Part shown: positions 7,819 to 16,599 of the stretch, one piece after another | Layout: each line of letters opens with the position of its first letter | Numbering within the stretch: position 1 is the stretch's first letter | Assembly: GCA_913052475.1 (NCBI GenBank) | Contig: CAJXEJ010000022.1 | Coordinates: forward strand, 1 to 38,394 | Length of the DNA stretch: 38,394 nucleotides | Reading direction: 5' to 3' | Source: an uncultured Dehalococcoidia bacterium | GTDB lineage: Bacteria > Chloroflexota > Dehalococcoidia > Lucifugimonadales > Lucifugimonadaceae | Notes under the pieces: model-generated | The model's input: the letters and a program-made list of their open reading frames with translations, nothing else | What the model was told of the DNA's origin: nothing | The model's database searches: none | Translations under genes and position numbers: made by a program

Positions 7819-9564
7819 ATGGCCAAAATACTGCGTATCAACATGTCACAGCAAACTGTGACCGAAGAGGAAGTTCCGACCAAATATAAGTTGCTGGGAG
7901 GACGCGGGCTTACCTCGAATATTGTTCTAGATGAAGTGCCCCCAACCTGCCATCCGCTTGGCCCAAACAACAAACTCGTATTTGCCCCCGGGGTGGTGAC
8001 AGGTTCTGCTGCGGCGAGTTCTGGGCGCATCTCAGTTGGCGCCAAATCCCCTCTTACCGGTGGAATAAAAGAAAGCAACGCTGGCACCCCGGTCGCGCAA
8101 ATGCTCGGTCGACTGCGGATCAAAGCAGTGATTGTTGAAGGTGAAGCACCGGCAGATGGCTGGTGGGTGCTCAAGATCAACTCCGAAGGAGCAAATCTGG
8201 TTGCTGCCGATGAACTGGAAGCTGCCGTTACTTCCAAAGCGGCATCGGCGCTGTTCGAAGAAAACGGCAAGCTGTCTGGAGTCGTAACGATCGGTCCGGC
8301 CGGTGAGAATAAGATGGCCATGTCTGGCATCTGCTTCAACGATGCAGACGGCCGTGCAACCCGATACGCAGGCAGGGGTGGACTCGGTGCTGTCATGGGC
8401 AGTAAACGCCTCAAGGCAATCGTTGTTGACCCCAAGGGTGCTCCCGGTGTGGAAATCAACGACCGAAAATTGTTCCGTGAGGGAGAACGAAAACTTCTTG
8501 CGGCACTTCAAGAGCACGACATTACAAAACCCGAAGGTACTTTGAACACCTACGGCACCGATGCCCTTGTCAACGTCATGAGTGAAGCCGGTGGTTTGCC
8601 GACACGCAACTTCAGTACCGGAAGTTTCGAAGGCGCCAACAACATTGGCGGTGAGACGCTTCAGGAGACTATTGCCGTGCGCGGTGGCGCCGGCCAATCG
8701 GGTCATTCATGTCACCAAGGCTGCGTCATCATGTGCTCCAATGTGTGGGCAAAGAAAGACGGTTCCGAGCACGTATCGGTAGTCGAGTACGAGTCCGCCT
8801 GGGCGTTAGGTGCCAATTGCGGTATCGACGATCTCGATGAGATCGCTGAAATGATCAACCTGTGCAACGAATACGGAGTAGACACGATCGAGGCAGGCGT
8901 AACGATTGGAGTCGCAATGGAGGGTGGAGCAGCCGAGTTCGGTGATTCGAAAGCTGCCATCCAGATGCTGCACGATGTAGGCAAGGCAACGCCTCAAGGG
9001 CGAATACTCGGAAATGGTGCCGAGTTCACAGGGCAGGCGTTTGGCGTCACCCGCGTACCAACGGTAAAAGGTCAGGCTATGCCGGCGTATGAACCGCGGG
9101 CCGTCAAAGGACTCGGAGTTACCTACGCAACAAGCCCGCAGGGCGCTGATCACACTGCCGGCTACACCGTCGCTCAGGAAATTCTCGGTGTCGGAGGCGA
9201 GTCAGATCCACTTTCTATTGAAGGCAAGGCCGATCTGTCGAGGGCATCGCAGGCTGCGTCTGCGTGGATCGACACGTTCGATTATTGCTTGTTCGTATCC
9301 TTCGCAATTCTCGATCTGCCGAGCGGTCTCGATGGCATTGTTGAATCGGTAAACGGTGTACTCGGAACGGAATACACCGCAGACGACATCAACGAAATCG
9401 GTATGAACGTCCTTCGAACAGAGCGCCTGTTCAACGAACGAGCTGGATTCACGAATGCTGATGATCGACTTCCTGAGTTCATGGCCTACGAACAACTTCC
9501 GCCGCACAATGTTGTGGCAGACGTTCCCGATGCTGAGATGGACGCCGTATTCGGATCCATGTAA
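7819..9564 (+). CDS. Tungsten-containing aldehyde:ferredoxin oxidoreductase (AOR-1)
   Basis: A 581-residue AOR family protein, which would oxidise an aldehyde to a carboxylate and reduce ferredoxin using a tungsto-bispterin and a 4Fe-4S cluster. The start is ATG 7819 with GGGAG 7 nt upstream; an open extension back to TTG 7711 is rejected because family similarity starts at MAKILRINMS. Domain 1 has the pterin-binding AGRGGLGAVMGSK (184-196). Cluster cysteines are C298, C302 and C306 (CHQGCVIMC, spacing 3 and 3) with C490 in DYCLF. EYES (323-326) and DTIEAG (355-360) fit the second pterin region. The usual PAYDPR motif reads PAYEPR. A MoaD-like gene follows by 43 nt. Upstream lies a ThDP decarboxylase that could supply its aldehyde. 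Confidence 0.93.
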   Translation: MAKILRINMSQQTVTEEEVPTKYKLLGGRGLTSNIVLDEVPPTCHPLGPNNKLVFAPGVVTGSAAASSGRISVGAKSPLTGGIKESNAGTPVAQMLGRLRIKAVIVEGEAPADGWWVLKINSEGANLVAADELEAAVTSKAASALFEENGKLSGVVTIGPAGENKMAMSGICFNDADGRATRYAGRGGLGAVMGSKRLKAIVVDPKGAPGVEINDRKLFREGERKLLAALQEHDITKPEGTLNTYGTDALVNVMSEAGGLPTRNFSTGSFEGANNIGGETLQETIAVRGGAGQSGHSCHQGCVIMCSNVWAKKDGSEHVSVVEYESAWALGANCGIDDLDEIAEMINLCNEYGVDTIEAGVTIGVAMEGGAAEFGDSKAAIQMLHDVGKATPQGRILGNGAEFTGQAFGVTRVPTVKGQAMPAYEPRAVKGLGVTYATSPQGADHTAGYTVAQEILGVGGESDPLSIEGKADLSRASQAASAWIDTFDYCLFVSFAILDLPSGLDGIVESVNGVLGTEYTADDINEIGMNVLRTERLFNERAGFTNADDRLPEFMAYEQLPPHNVVADVPDAEMDAVFGSM

Positions 9565-9607
9565 ACCAGTGGCGTACGCGAATTGCGAGTACGGAGGCAA
9601 CGAGTAA

Positions 9608-9868
9608 TTGGGAACCGACGGATTCATCAGAGTCGAGGTGGCACTTTTTGCCACCCTTCGGAAATACCATCCGAATAAGCCCGAAACAGGGGCTATATGG
9701 CTCGATGTGCCCGTCGGAACCACAATTGACGAGGTGCTGACGATTATGAACATCCCGGCCGAGCAAACTAAGCAGGCATTCGTATCGAGCAGGCAGAGAA
9801 AAGGCGACTACGTGATCCAAGATGGCGAACGTGTCGGCATTTTCCCTCCGATCGCCGGGGGCAAATGA
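9608..9868 (+). CDS. MoaD/ThiS-family beta-grasp sulfur carrier (paralogue 1)
   Basis: An 86-residue ubiquitin-like protein starting at TTG 9608, with GGAGG 10 nt upstream. It shows the MoaD pattern: VEVALFATLRKY at the start, LDVPVGTTIDEVL in the middle, then DGERVGIFPPIAGGK at the end. MoaD proteins carry sulfur on a C-terminal Gly-Gly for building the dithiolene of molybdo- or tungstopterin. Here the Gly-Gly is followed by one Lys, so a carboxypeptidase-like trim would be needed, or the protein is not activated in the usual way. It lies 43 nt after AOR-1 and upstream of tupABC, which points to tungsten cofactor assembly. Confidence 0.85.
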   Translation: MGTDGFIRVEVALFATLRKYHPNKPETGAIWLDVPVGTTIDEVLTIMNIPAEQTKQAFVSSRQRKGDYVIQDGERVGIFPPIAGGK

Positions 9869-10091
9869 TCGACCATCTGCTAGTCGTTGCAAAAACGCCG
9901 CACTGAGTCGTCTCGTCTAGAACGAATCTGCTCGCGCACAAAACGAGTCGACGCATCTCATAAACGAGCTAAAGAGGCGAGCCGTTTCAAGTAGCATATG
10001 GAGCGTCAGCATTGCCGCGTGTCGGCCAGAACGACAAATTGCAAGCCGAAATAACTCCGTACCCCAGTCACAGAATTCGACAACTGATGTA

Positions 10092-10991
10092 ATGGGAAAT
10101 CCAGCCGACAACATAATCAGATTTCGGGATTCTACAGTTCGGGATTTCACGTTTTGGCGGATATTCGATATTTTCGCGATCGTCGTTGGGCTGGTCGCCA
10201 TCACCGCCTGTGGTTCTGCTCGCGAGACTGATGTCATTCTCGCCACGACAACGAGCACGAACGATTCCGGCCTTCTCGACGTGCTGATACCCGATTTCGA
10301 ATCGATTTCAGAATTCAACATCAAACCGATTGCCGTCGGTACCGGCAAAGCTCTGGCAATGGCTGAACGGGGTGAAGCCGATGTGCTGCTAGTTCATGCC
10401 CCCACCGCGGAAAAGGTCCTCGTAGAGTCTGGGGTCATCAAACGGCGTTCTCTTGTGATGCACAACTTTTTTCAGGTAGTGGGACCTGAAAATGATCCTG
10501 CCCATGTTGCAATCGCTGTCTCCGCAACAAACGCGCTGAAGGCAATCTCCGAGACTGATACCTTGTTTATTTCTCGGGGCGATGACTCGGGGACACACAA
10601 AATGGAACTGGCACTCTGGCAAGCCGCAGGCATCACCCCGAAAGGCAGTCGGTATCAGGAGTCTGGACAGGGTATGGGTGCGACACTTCGCATAGCATCT
10701 GAAAAATCCGCATATACGCTTACCGATTACGGTACATATCTGGCACTCAAGGAAAACCTAGATCTCACACCTCTTCTCGGCGAAGATCGCTCGCTTTTAA
10801 ACATCTACTCGGTGTTGGAGCTCGACGGAGATCGATTCAACAACGTAAATTCGGCAGGCGGAAAAGATTTCGCCGAATACCTGCTGTCTCCTCGAGCACA
10901 GCGGCTGATCGAAACGTTTGGTGTCGATAAATATGGCGAACCACTTTTCATCCTCGATGCTGGTACCAGTGAATCGGAGTTGGTGCGCTAG
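10092..10991 (+). CDS. tupA: Tungstate ABC transporter, substrate-binding lipoprotein
   Basis: A 299-residue protein. A hydrophobic stretch (about 22-39) ends in a lipobox AITAC, so C40 would be lipidated and the protein anchored outside the membrane. The mature part opens with VILATTTSTNDSGLL, the TTTS oxyanion-binding motif typical of TupA. SRGDDSGTHKMEL and GQGMGATLRIASEKSAYTL are further conserved family segments. It binds tungstate with high affinity in known relatives. It heads a tight run tupA-tupB-tupC-moeA; tupB starts 2 nt after its stop. The N-terminus before the signal is long, so a later start is possible, but no better ribosome site was found. Confidence 0.93.
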   Translation: MGNPADNIIRFRDSTVRDFTFWRIFDIFAIVVGLVAITACGSARETDVILATTTSTNDSGLLDVLIPDFESISEFNIKPIAVGTGKALAMAERGEADVLLVHAPTAEKVLVESGVIKRRSLVMHNFFQVVGPENDPAHVAIAVSATNALKAISETDTLFISRGDDSGTHKMELALWQAAGITPKGSRYQESGQGMGATLRIASEKSAYTLTDYGTYLALKENLDLTPLLGEDRSLLNIYSVLELDGDRFNNVNSAGGKDFAEYLLSPRAQRLIETFGVDKYGEPLFILDAGTSESELVR

Positions 10992-10993
10992 CC

Positions 10994-11692
10994 ATGGAAT
11001 TAATCTGGAACGGTATTGTCCAAGCTTTCAAGCTGATATTTCATCTTGATTCCGAGTTGATGAATATCCTGTGGGTCACCATCCGTGTCTCAGGCACAGC
11101 CACACTTGTCAGCCTGCTTCTTGGTGTACCCCTAGGAGCGCTGCTGGGTACTTGGCGCTTCCCCGGCCGGAGCGCAGCTTTGAGCATCATCCATACCGGC
11201 ATGGGAGCTCCTCCGGTTGTCGTTGGGCTGTTTGTGATGATCATGCTCTGGCGTAGCGGTCCACTGGGTGGGCTGAACTTTCTATACACCCCATGGGCAA
11301 TGATCCTGGCTCAAACAATCATCGCCTTCCCAATCATCACCGGGTTCAGTATGGCTGCTGTTGCGCAGATTGATCCGCAATTACGCCAGCAACTCCTGGG
11401 ACTCGGAGCATCACGGATTCAGGCGTTGAGAGCAGTCGTGCAGGAAGCCAGATTGCCGCTGCTAACCGCGATCATGGCCGGTTTTGGAGGTGCTATATCC
11501 GAAGTTGGTGCAGTGATGATGGTCGGAGGAAACATCAAGGGCGAAACACGTGTCCTTACGACGGCCACCGTACTCGAATCTGGAAAAGGTGAATTTGGGA
11601 CAGCTATAGCGCTCAGCGTAATACTTTTACTGCTTGTGTTCGGAGTGATTGTCGGCCTGACGGTACTGCAGCAAAGAAACCGTATTACATGA
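10994..11692 (+). CDS. tupB: Tungstate ABC transporter permease
   Basis: A 232-residue inner-membrane permease with about five helices. The region MGAPPVVVGLFVMIMLWRSG and the cytoplasmic coupling loop QLLGLGASRIQALRAVVQEA are characteristic of TupB/ModB-like permeases (the EAA-type loop that contacts the ATPase). GGAISEVGAVMMVGGNIKG is highly typical of TupB. It follows tupA by 2 nt and overlaps tupC by ATGA at 11689-11692, so translation is probably coupled. Confidence 0.93.
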   Translation: MELIWNGIVQAFKLIFHLDSELMNILWVTIRVSGTATLVSLLLGVPLGALLGTWRFPGRSAALSIIHTGMGAPPVVVGLFVMIMLWRSGPLGGLNFLYTPWAMILAQTIIAFPIITGFSMAAVAQIDPQLRQQLLGLGASRIQALRAVVQEARLPLLTAIMAGFGGAISEVGAVMMVGGNIKGETRVLTTATVLESGKGEFGTAIALSVILLLLVFGVIVGLTVLQQRNRIT

Positions 11693-12831
11693 CTTCATCA
11701 GTTGTAGAACTTCGCGAAGTCAAGGTTGAACGCGACGGGCGCACCGTACTGGACATTCAGCACCTTCAGCTCGAGTTAGGAAAAACCCTGACTGTTATCG
11801 GCCCGAACGGTGCCGGCAAAAGTACATTGCTGCGAGTTGTGGGGCTGTTGGAACGACCTACACATGGCACAGTTTTCCACCACGGCGAAGCTACCGGTGA
11901 CGGCAAGCAAGATTTGATCCTACGTCGTCGTCTGGCAGTGGTGATGCAGAGACCCTTCATGAGAAACGCCTCGACATGGGACAATGTTGCGACCGGTCTG
12001 AAGTTCCGAGGTATCGGTGGAAGCGAGGCGAAAAGGCGAGTTGGGGATTGGCTAGATCGTCTTGGCATCGCGCATCTCGCCGACCGAAACGCACGTGAGC
12101 TGTCCGGAGGAGAAGCTCAGCGTGCGAGTCTCGCCCGGGGGTTAGTACTGGAACCGGATCTGCTGTTGCTTGATGAACCATTCGCAGCGCTGGATGAACC
12201 TACCAGGCTTGCACTACACGATGATCTTCGGAACATCCTGCAGAAGGTGCAAACCGCTACATTGTTCGTGACTCACAACAGAATTGAGGCGCAAACTCTG
12301 AGTGATGAACTTGCTGTTCTAATGGATGGAAATGTGCGACAAGCAGGTAGTTCGTACGATGTCTTTTACCGTCCGAATTCTGAAGAAGTCGCAACGTTTG
12401 TCGGAATGGAGAACATATTCTCGGCACATATCATCGAGCAATCGGGTGGACTCGCCGCAGCCAGAGTTGGGAGAGCCGAAATAACGCTAGTTGGATCATG
12501 GCAGCAGGGAGACTACGTGCTACTTGGTCTTCGACCTGAGACCGTGCAGATTGAACCAGTTAAAGGAGAACATACACGCCTCGGCTCCACGAACCGACTG
12601 CAAGGGCGTATTACAGCAATCATGCCTTTTGGCGGACAGGCACGGGTCATCATTAACTGCGGATTCCCACTCGTAAGCATCGTCACCCAGCAGTCATTGA
12701 TGGCAATGCGAGCCACGCCTGGCATGTCCGTTTTGGCAACGTTTCAAACGGCAGCATTGCATATAATCGACCGCAGCCGTCAACGTGTAACTCTCACTCC
12801 CACGTCGCGGCCCGACACAAGTAAACCGTAG
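11689..12831 (+). CDS. tupC: Tungstate ABC transporter ATP-binding protein
   Basis: A 380-residue ATPase. Walker A GPNGAGKS lies at 38-45; the signature LSGGEAQR and Walker B LLLLDEPFAALD follow around residues 139-165, with the H-loop in FVTHNR. After about residue 235 comes a TOBE-like C-terminal domain (GRITAIMPFGGQARVIINCG), often used to bind oxyanion and inhibit transport. The start overlaps the tupB stop. It would power tungstate import for the AOR enzymes around it. The substrate is assigned from TupA, since the ATPase alone cannot tell tungstate from molybdate. Confidence 0.92.
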   Translation: MTSSVVELREVKVERDGRTVLDIQHLQLELGKTLTVIGPNGAGKSTLLRVVGLLERPTHGTVFHHGEATGDGKQDLILRRRLAVVMQRPFMRNASTWDNVATGLKFRGIGGSEAKRRVGDWLDRLGIAHLADRNARELSGGEAQRASLARGLVLEPDLLLLDEPFAALDEPTRLALHDDLRNILQKVQTATLFVTHNRIEAQTLSDELAVLMDGNVRQAGSSYDVFYRPNSEEVATFVGMENIFSAHIIEQSGGLAAARVGRAEITLVGSWQQGDYVLLGLRPETVQIEPVKGEHTRLGSTNRLQGRITAIMPFGGQARVIINCGFPLVSIVTQQSLMAMRATPGMSVLATFQTAALHIIDRSRQRVTLTPTSRPDTSKP

Positions 12832-12840
12832 CAACATGGG

Positions 12841-14172
12841 GTGACCGATAAACCGATGGCAGATACGCACGACCACGACTCTCACTACCACCCACCCGAT
12901 CCCGACGCTCTGAGCGTCGAGGAGGCACTGAGATTAATTCTGTCGTTCTTCAGCGTGCTGCCTGCCGAGTCGATCCCTCTGCTGGATGCGATCGACCGTG
13001 TGATCGCAGAAGATTTACGCTCGGAGATTGATGTTCCACCATTCGCAAACTCTGCGATGGACGGCTACGCAGTCCGGCTTGCGGACGTAAAGACTGCGAC
13101 TCCAGAAACGCCCGTCGAACTAGACGTGTCTGGGGTTGTTGCCGCCGGTCAGCTTCCTGATCATCAGCTGATCGAAGGCGCGGCTATTCGAATAATGACC
13201 GGAGCACCAATCCCGGAAGGTACCGACGCGGTAGTGCCTTTTGAAGATACAGATGAGACCGATCGACGACGAGAAGGAACCACCCAAGAGACCATCGGGG
13301 TCAGAGTTAACCCAAAACCCGGAGCAAATCTTCGAATGCCCGGTGAGGACGTAAAACGTGATGAAATTGTAATTCCAGCGCGAAGTGTTTTGGGATTCGC
13401 AGATATCGGCGTAATCGCATCACTTGGTATCAGCAGCGTATCCGTCATTAGGAAACCAGTTGTAGCAATCATCTCCACTGGTGATGAACTGATCGAACCC
13501 GGTGAGCAACCCGAGGCAGGAAAGATATACAACTCGAATGCCTACACCATTGCAGCCGCGATCCAACGATACGGTGCGATACCACGTTTAATTGGTGTGG
13601 CACTCGACACCAGCGAATCGTTGAACCAAATGCTGGATGCCTCGATGGATGCAGACATGATCCTCACGTCTGCTGGGGTGTCCCGTGGTGACTACGATGT
13701 GGTGAAAGAGGTCTTGGTATCCCGTGGACAGATCGCAATCCACTCGGTCCGAATGAAACCGGCACGACCACTCGCGTTCGGTGCGTTTCCAACATCCGAT
13801 GGTCACGCCGTTCCACATCTAGGCTTACCCGGCAATCCCGTCGCCGTCGCCGTGGTTCTTGAACTTTTTGCTCGACCAGCGGTGGACTTGATGTCGGGTC
13901 GTGGCGAATCAAAGCGACGTACGGTCCAAGCAAAGCTCGACGGACCAATCACGAATCGCGATCGACGCAGGGTTTACGCAAGAGTTGTTGTTTACCGAAG
14001 CGAAGACGGAAGTGGCTACCGCGCCAGACCCAGCGGTGGACAGGGATCTGGGTTGCTCACGACTATGGCCCGTGCCAACGGTTTGGCAATCTGCCCTGAA
14101 GATTCTCCCGGTTTGAAGGCTGATGACCAAGCAACGGTGATGCTGCTCGACTGGTCTACGCCCATCATTTGA
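12841..14172 (+). CDS. moeA: Molybdopterin molybdenumtransferase (metal insertion into pterin)
   Basis: A 443-residue MoeA, which inserts molybdate or tungstate into adenylated molybdopterin. Conserved landmarks in order are SAMDGYAVR, MTGAPIPEGTDAVVPFE, STGDELIEPG, TSAGVSRGDYDVV and GLPGNPVAVAVV, covering the linker domain, the MogA-like domain and the C-terminal domain. It is the last gene of the tupABC run, 9 nt after tupC, so it probably works with tungsten. The start is GTG 12841 or ATG 12856. Either leaves an unusual His/Asp-rich leader (THDHDSHYH) before the conserved SVEEALRLI, which might bind metal. Length matches bacterial MoeA apart from this leader. Confidence 0.93.
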   Translation: MTDKPMADTHDHDSHYHPPDPDALSVEEALRLILSFFSVLPAESIPLLDAIDRVIAEDLRSEIDVPPFANSAMDGYAVRLADVKTATPETPVELDVSGVVAAGQLPDHQLIEGAAIRIMTGAPIPEGTDAVVPFEDTDETDRRREGTTQETIGVRVNPKPGANLRMPGEDVKRDEIVIPARSVLGFADIGVIASLGISSVSVIRKPVVAIISTGDELIEPGEQPEAGKIYNSNAYTIAAAIQRYGAIPRLIGVALDTSESLNQMLDASMDADMILTSAGVSRGDYDVVKEVLVSRGQIAIHSVRMKPARPLAFGAFPTSDGHAVPHLGLPGNPVAVAVVLELFARPAVDLMSGRGESKRRTVQAKLDGPITNRDRRRVYARVVVYRSEDGSGYRARPSGGQGSGLLTTMARANGLAICPEDSPGLKADDQATVMLLDWSTPII

Positions 14173-14263
14173 CCCGCATACAACGGCTACTCGGAATTAC
14201 TGGCGTTAGCCACAGCTCAATCCTCTGCCGGAAACACGGCATCAAGAGGTGGATATCCAAGAT

Positions 14264-16099
14264 CTAACGCGCCGTAACAAGTTCGAACAATCCGAGTTGT
14301 TTCAGTTTTTCATCGCTCGGTCGGGTTGTTGATGAATCCCATTCCATCGCCCGCAAATAGTCCGCAGTCAGAGCTTCTGCATCGATGGTGATCCCAGCGT
14401 TTGGACCCTCCGATTGTGGTGGATCACCGATCGCACGCGGATTCATATGTAGATCGAGCGGATTCATTCCTTCACGAAGATTGAATAGGTGGCGGAGTGT
14501 TCCAATTCGCTCGCCGACCGCAACCAATTCGTCCAGCGTATACGAGTGTCCAGTGATCTCCGTCATAAACTCCTGGATGAACTCGATGTCGTAACCCGTG
14601 TACCCAAACAAGCAGATACCTGAAGCGTTCACGAGGTGCACCATGCTCGTGGCCCTGCTCTGGAGCTCTCCAAATCCGTCCGCCGTGTACTTATTCTCTC
14701 TAGAGTCATCCATGAAATTCGACCCCATAATCCAGCCTGCTCCGCCCTGGGTGTGGCGTCCAGGCGTCGCATCCATTCGATATGTAACGGCGAGTGCGGG
14801 CACAAATTTCGGATCGTGAGCAGGAAGTTCCTGCCCACCGGAATGAACGGCGAATTCCTCTGAACCGCTACCAATCCGTTCCGCTGCCACTTGCACACCC
14901 TCGGCAAGAATGTCGCCTATGCCTTCCCTCCGAGCGATCTTCCCGGCCAGTTCAACTACCGCTTCGCCATTTCGCCAGTTTAGGTCCATGCCAACGTAGC
15001 GGTGGTCGAGAATTTCGTTCTGATAGCACTCCACAGCAAACGCAACTGCAGCACCAGCAGAAATAGTATCCATACCTTCGGCATTACAAAGATCGTTGAA
15101 TTGGATGATCGACTCAAGGTCTGAGTTGAGAACATTTGACCCTGCCATATTGAGTGTTTCGTACTCTGGCTTGTGGGAGTCTTCGGCCCGTCCTGCCGTT
15201 GGTTTCATGCGACCACCACACGAAATAGTGCAGCGCCAGCACCCGTATCGTCGCGCCTGTTCCGAATTGACGTGATCACCATCGATATCCGTTACTTCAG
15301 GGAAGTCGACGAAAGAGCCACTCCAGTTCTTGATCGGTCCATCCCCGGTTTCAGCAGCAGAATCGGTTAGTCCGGCAGTACCGTATTCGTAGAACAGTTC
15401 GGCACTTTCGTTCATGCGCCGAGACCATTTCTTACGAAGTCGGGTTGCAGCAGCCATATTGGACACTGGAACTGACAACGTTCCGGTTGCTGCGATCGCC
15501 TTCAGGTTCTTTGAACCCATTACGGCACCGAGACCTGACCTGCCAGCCGCTCGACCTTTGTCATTCATGATGCAAGCGAACTTAACGAGCCGCTCGCCCG
15601 CGGGCCCGACACACGCAACGCGAGTGTCACGCTTGCCGTATCGTTCCCTCAACACATCATCGGTGTACTGGGAATCCTTGCCCCACAGATCGATTGCGTC
15701 TTTTAGTTCAGCATTGCCATCGTTCAAATATAGATAGACCGGTGAAGGTGAAATCCCGGTAATAAAGATTCCGTCGTACCCGGCGAATTTCATATACGGG
15801 CCGAAATCACCACCGGAACTTGAATCGCCCCAGGTGCCGGTAAGAGGCGACTTGCCGACAACGGTGTAGCGTCCACTCGTTAGTGCCGGAGTTCCGGTCA
15901 ACGGTCCTCCTACGAATCCGAGCATATTATCGGGCCCGAGTGGGTCGACACAGGTTTTCATACGGTCGTACAGAATCCGTACTCCGAGACCATATCCCCC
16001 GATAAAGTCCCGACCAATATCGTCCGGATACGGTTCCTCGTTGATCAACCCATTAGCCAGGTCGATGAACAGCAGTTTGCCCATGTAGCCGTTCGCCAA
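14264..16099 (-). CDS. Aldehyde:ferredoxin oxidoreductase family protein (AOR-2)
   Basis: A 611-residue AOR paralogue on the minus strand, convergent with moeA and divergent from the moaD-AOR-3 pair. The start is TTG 16099 with AGGAG 7 nt upstream; ATG 16084 is the alternative. GRAAGRSGLGAVMGSK (182-197) is the pterin site. Cluster cysteines are C287, C290 and C294 (CWRCTISC, spacing 2 and 3) and C496 in GICLFGY. PEYET (311-315), GMDTISAG and LPAHDP complete the pattern. The substrate is unknown. In the corresponding N-terminal region it has KSPLTGTWGDSSSGG, where AOR-1 has KSPLTGGIKESNAG. It is closer in layout to AOR-3 than to AOR-1. Confidence 0.92.
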   Translation of the reverse strand: MANGYMGKLLFIDLANGLINEEPYPDDIGRDFIGGYGLGVRILYDRMKTCVDPLGPDNMLGFVGGPLTGTPALTSGRYTVVGKSPLTGTWGDSSSGGDFGPYMKFAGYDGIFITGISPSPVYLYLNDGNAELKDAIDLWGKDSQYTDDVLRERYGKRDTRVACVGPAGERLVKFACIMNDKGRAAGRSGLGAVMGSKNLKAIAATGTLSVPVSNMAAATRLRKKWSRRMNESAELFYEYGTAGLTDSAAETGDGPIKNWSGSFVDFPEVTDIDGDHVNSEQARRYGCWRCTISCGGRMKPTAGRAEDSHKPEYETLNMAGSNVLNSDLESIIQFNDLCNAEGMDTISAGAAVAFAVECYQNEILDHRYVGMDLNWRNGEAVVELAGKIARREGIGDILAEGVQVAAERIGSGSEEFAVHSGGQELPAHDPKFVPALAVTYRMDATPGRHTQGGAGWIMGSNFMDDSRENKYTADGFGELQSRATSMVHLVNASGICLFGYTGYDIEFIQEFMTEITGHSYTLDELVAVGERIGTLRHLFNLREGMNPLDLHMNPRAIGDPPQSEGPNAGITIDAEALTADYLRAMEWDSSTTRPSDEKLKQLGLFELVTAR

Positions 16100-16593
16100 A
16101 ACAGGTCTCCTGATCTAGTAAATCCACATCGATCGATCTCTCACTATGAACGAATTCAATCGAAAGTTCGTCGAAGGGTATCGAATCAACGGGCCGAATT
16201 CGTGAGAATCGCACGAAGGGCAACTGCAAAACCGAGTAGTTGAGAAACAGTACTCGAGCCGATGCCTGCGCAGGAAATCCTCTCAAGAGCGAATCAGGTC
16301 GTTTTCATACGTGGAAAACCGATAAGCCTTATCGAAATACTTCTTACGGGAATTTCATGTGTTCCCGGCACAAATCATGCTCTTCTGTCAAGTGTAAAGT
16401 ACTGTAGCGTGACAGTGGTCGGACAATGGTGTTGCGGGTCACACTGCAAAAGGGAATAGCGCACGGCTGCGTACAAGACTAAACTTGCTTCCGCCCCGGT
16501 TCGTAAAGACATGATTTGAACGGCGAAAAAAACTGAATGCCGTGGTCAACACTACCGACCAGAGGTTGACAGCGACAGTCTTAGCCGGGTGCT
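16100..16593. other. Divergent intergenic region between AOR-2 and the moaD-AOR-3 pair
   Basis: About 494 bases without a credible gene; it must hold the promoters for both directions. Possible elements are a small palindrome CGATAA-GCC-TTATCG at 16320-16334 and the inverted repeat at 16385-16415. No riboswitch of the Moco type was recognised. Confidence 0.5.
16385..16415. promoter_or_regulatory. Candidate operator (inverted repeat) between divergent AOR genes
   Basis: CTGTCA and TGACAG form a perfect 6-bp inverted repeat separated by 19 nt, inside the shared control region of two AOR transcription units. The arms are short, so chance is possible. It does not match the ModE consensus as I know it. 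Confidence 0.25.
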
Positions 16594-16599
16594 GTGACC

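Noticed and set aside
7626-8459. Long open frame (277 aa) on the minus strand opposite AOR-1
   Set aside because: It lies antisense to a clear AOR gene, is rich in Ser, Pro and Ala as expected of a shadow frame, and shows no family motif.
8032-8706. Second open frame (224 aa) on the minus strand opposite AOR-1
   Set aside because: Antisense to the same AOR gene, with no recognisable domain or ribosome site.
9560-9610. Possible molybdenum-cofactor riboswitch before the MoaD-like gene
   Set aside because: The short gap shows no conserved Moco-motif sequence or the needed paired elements.
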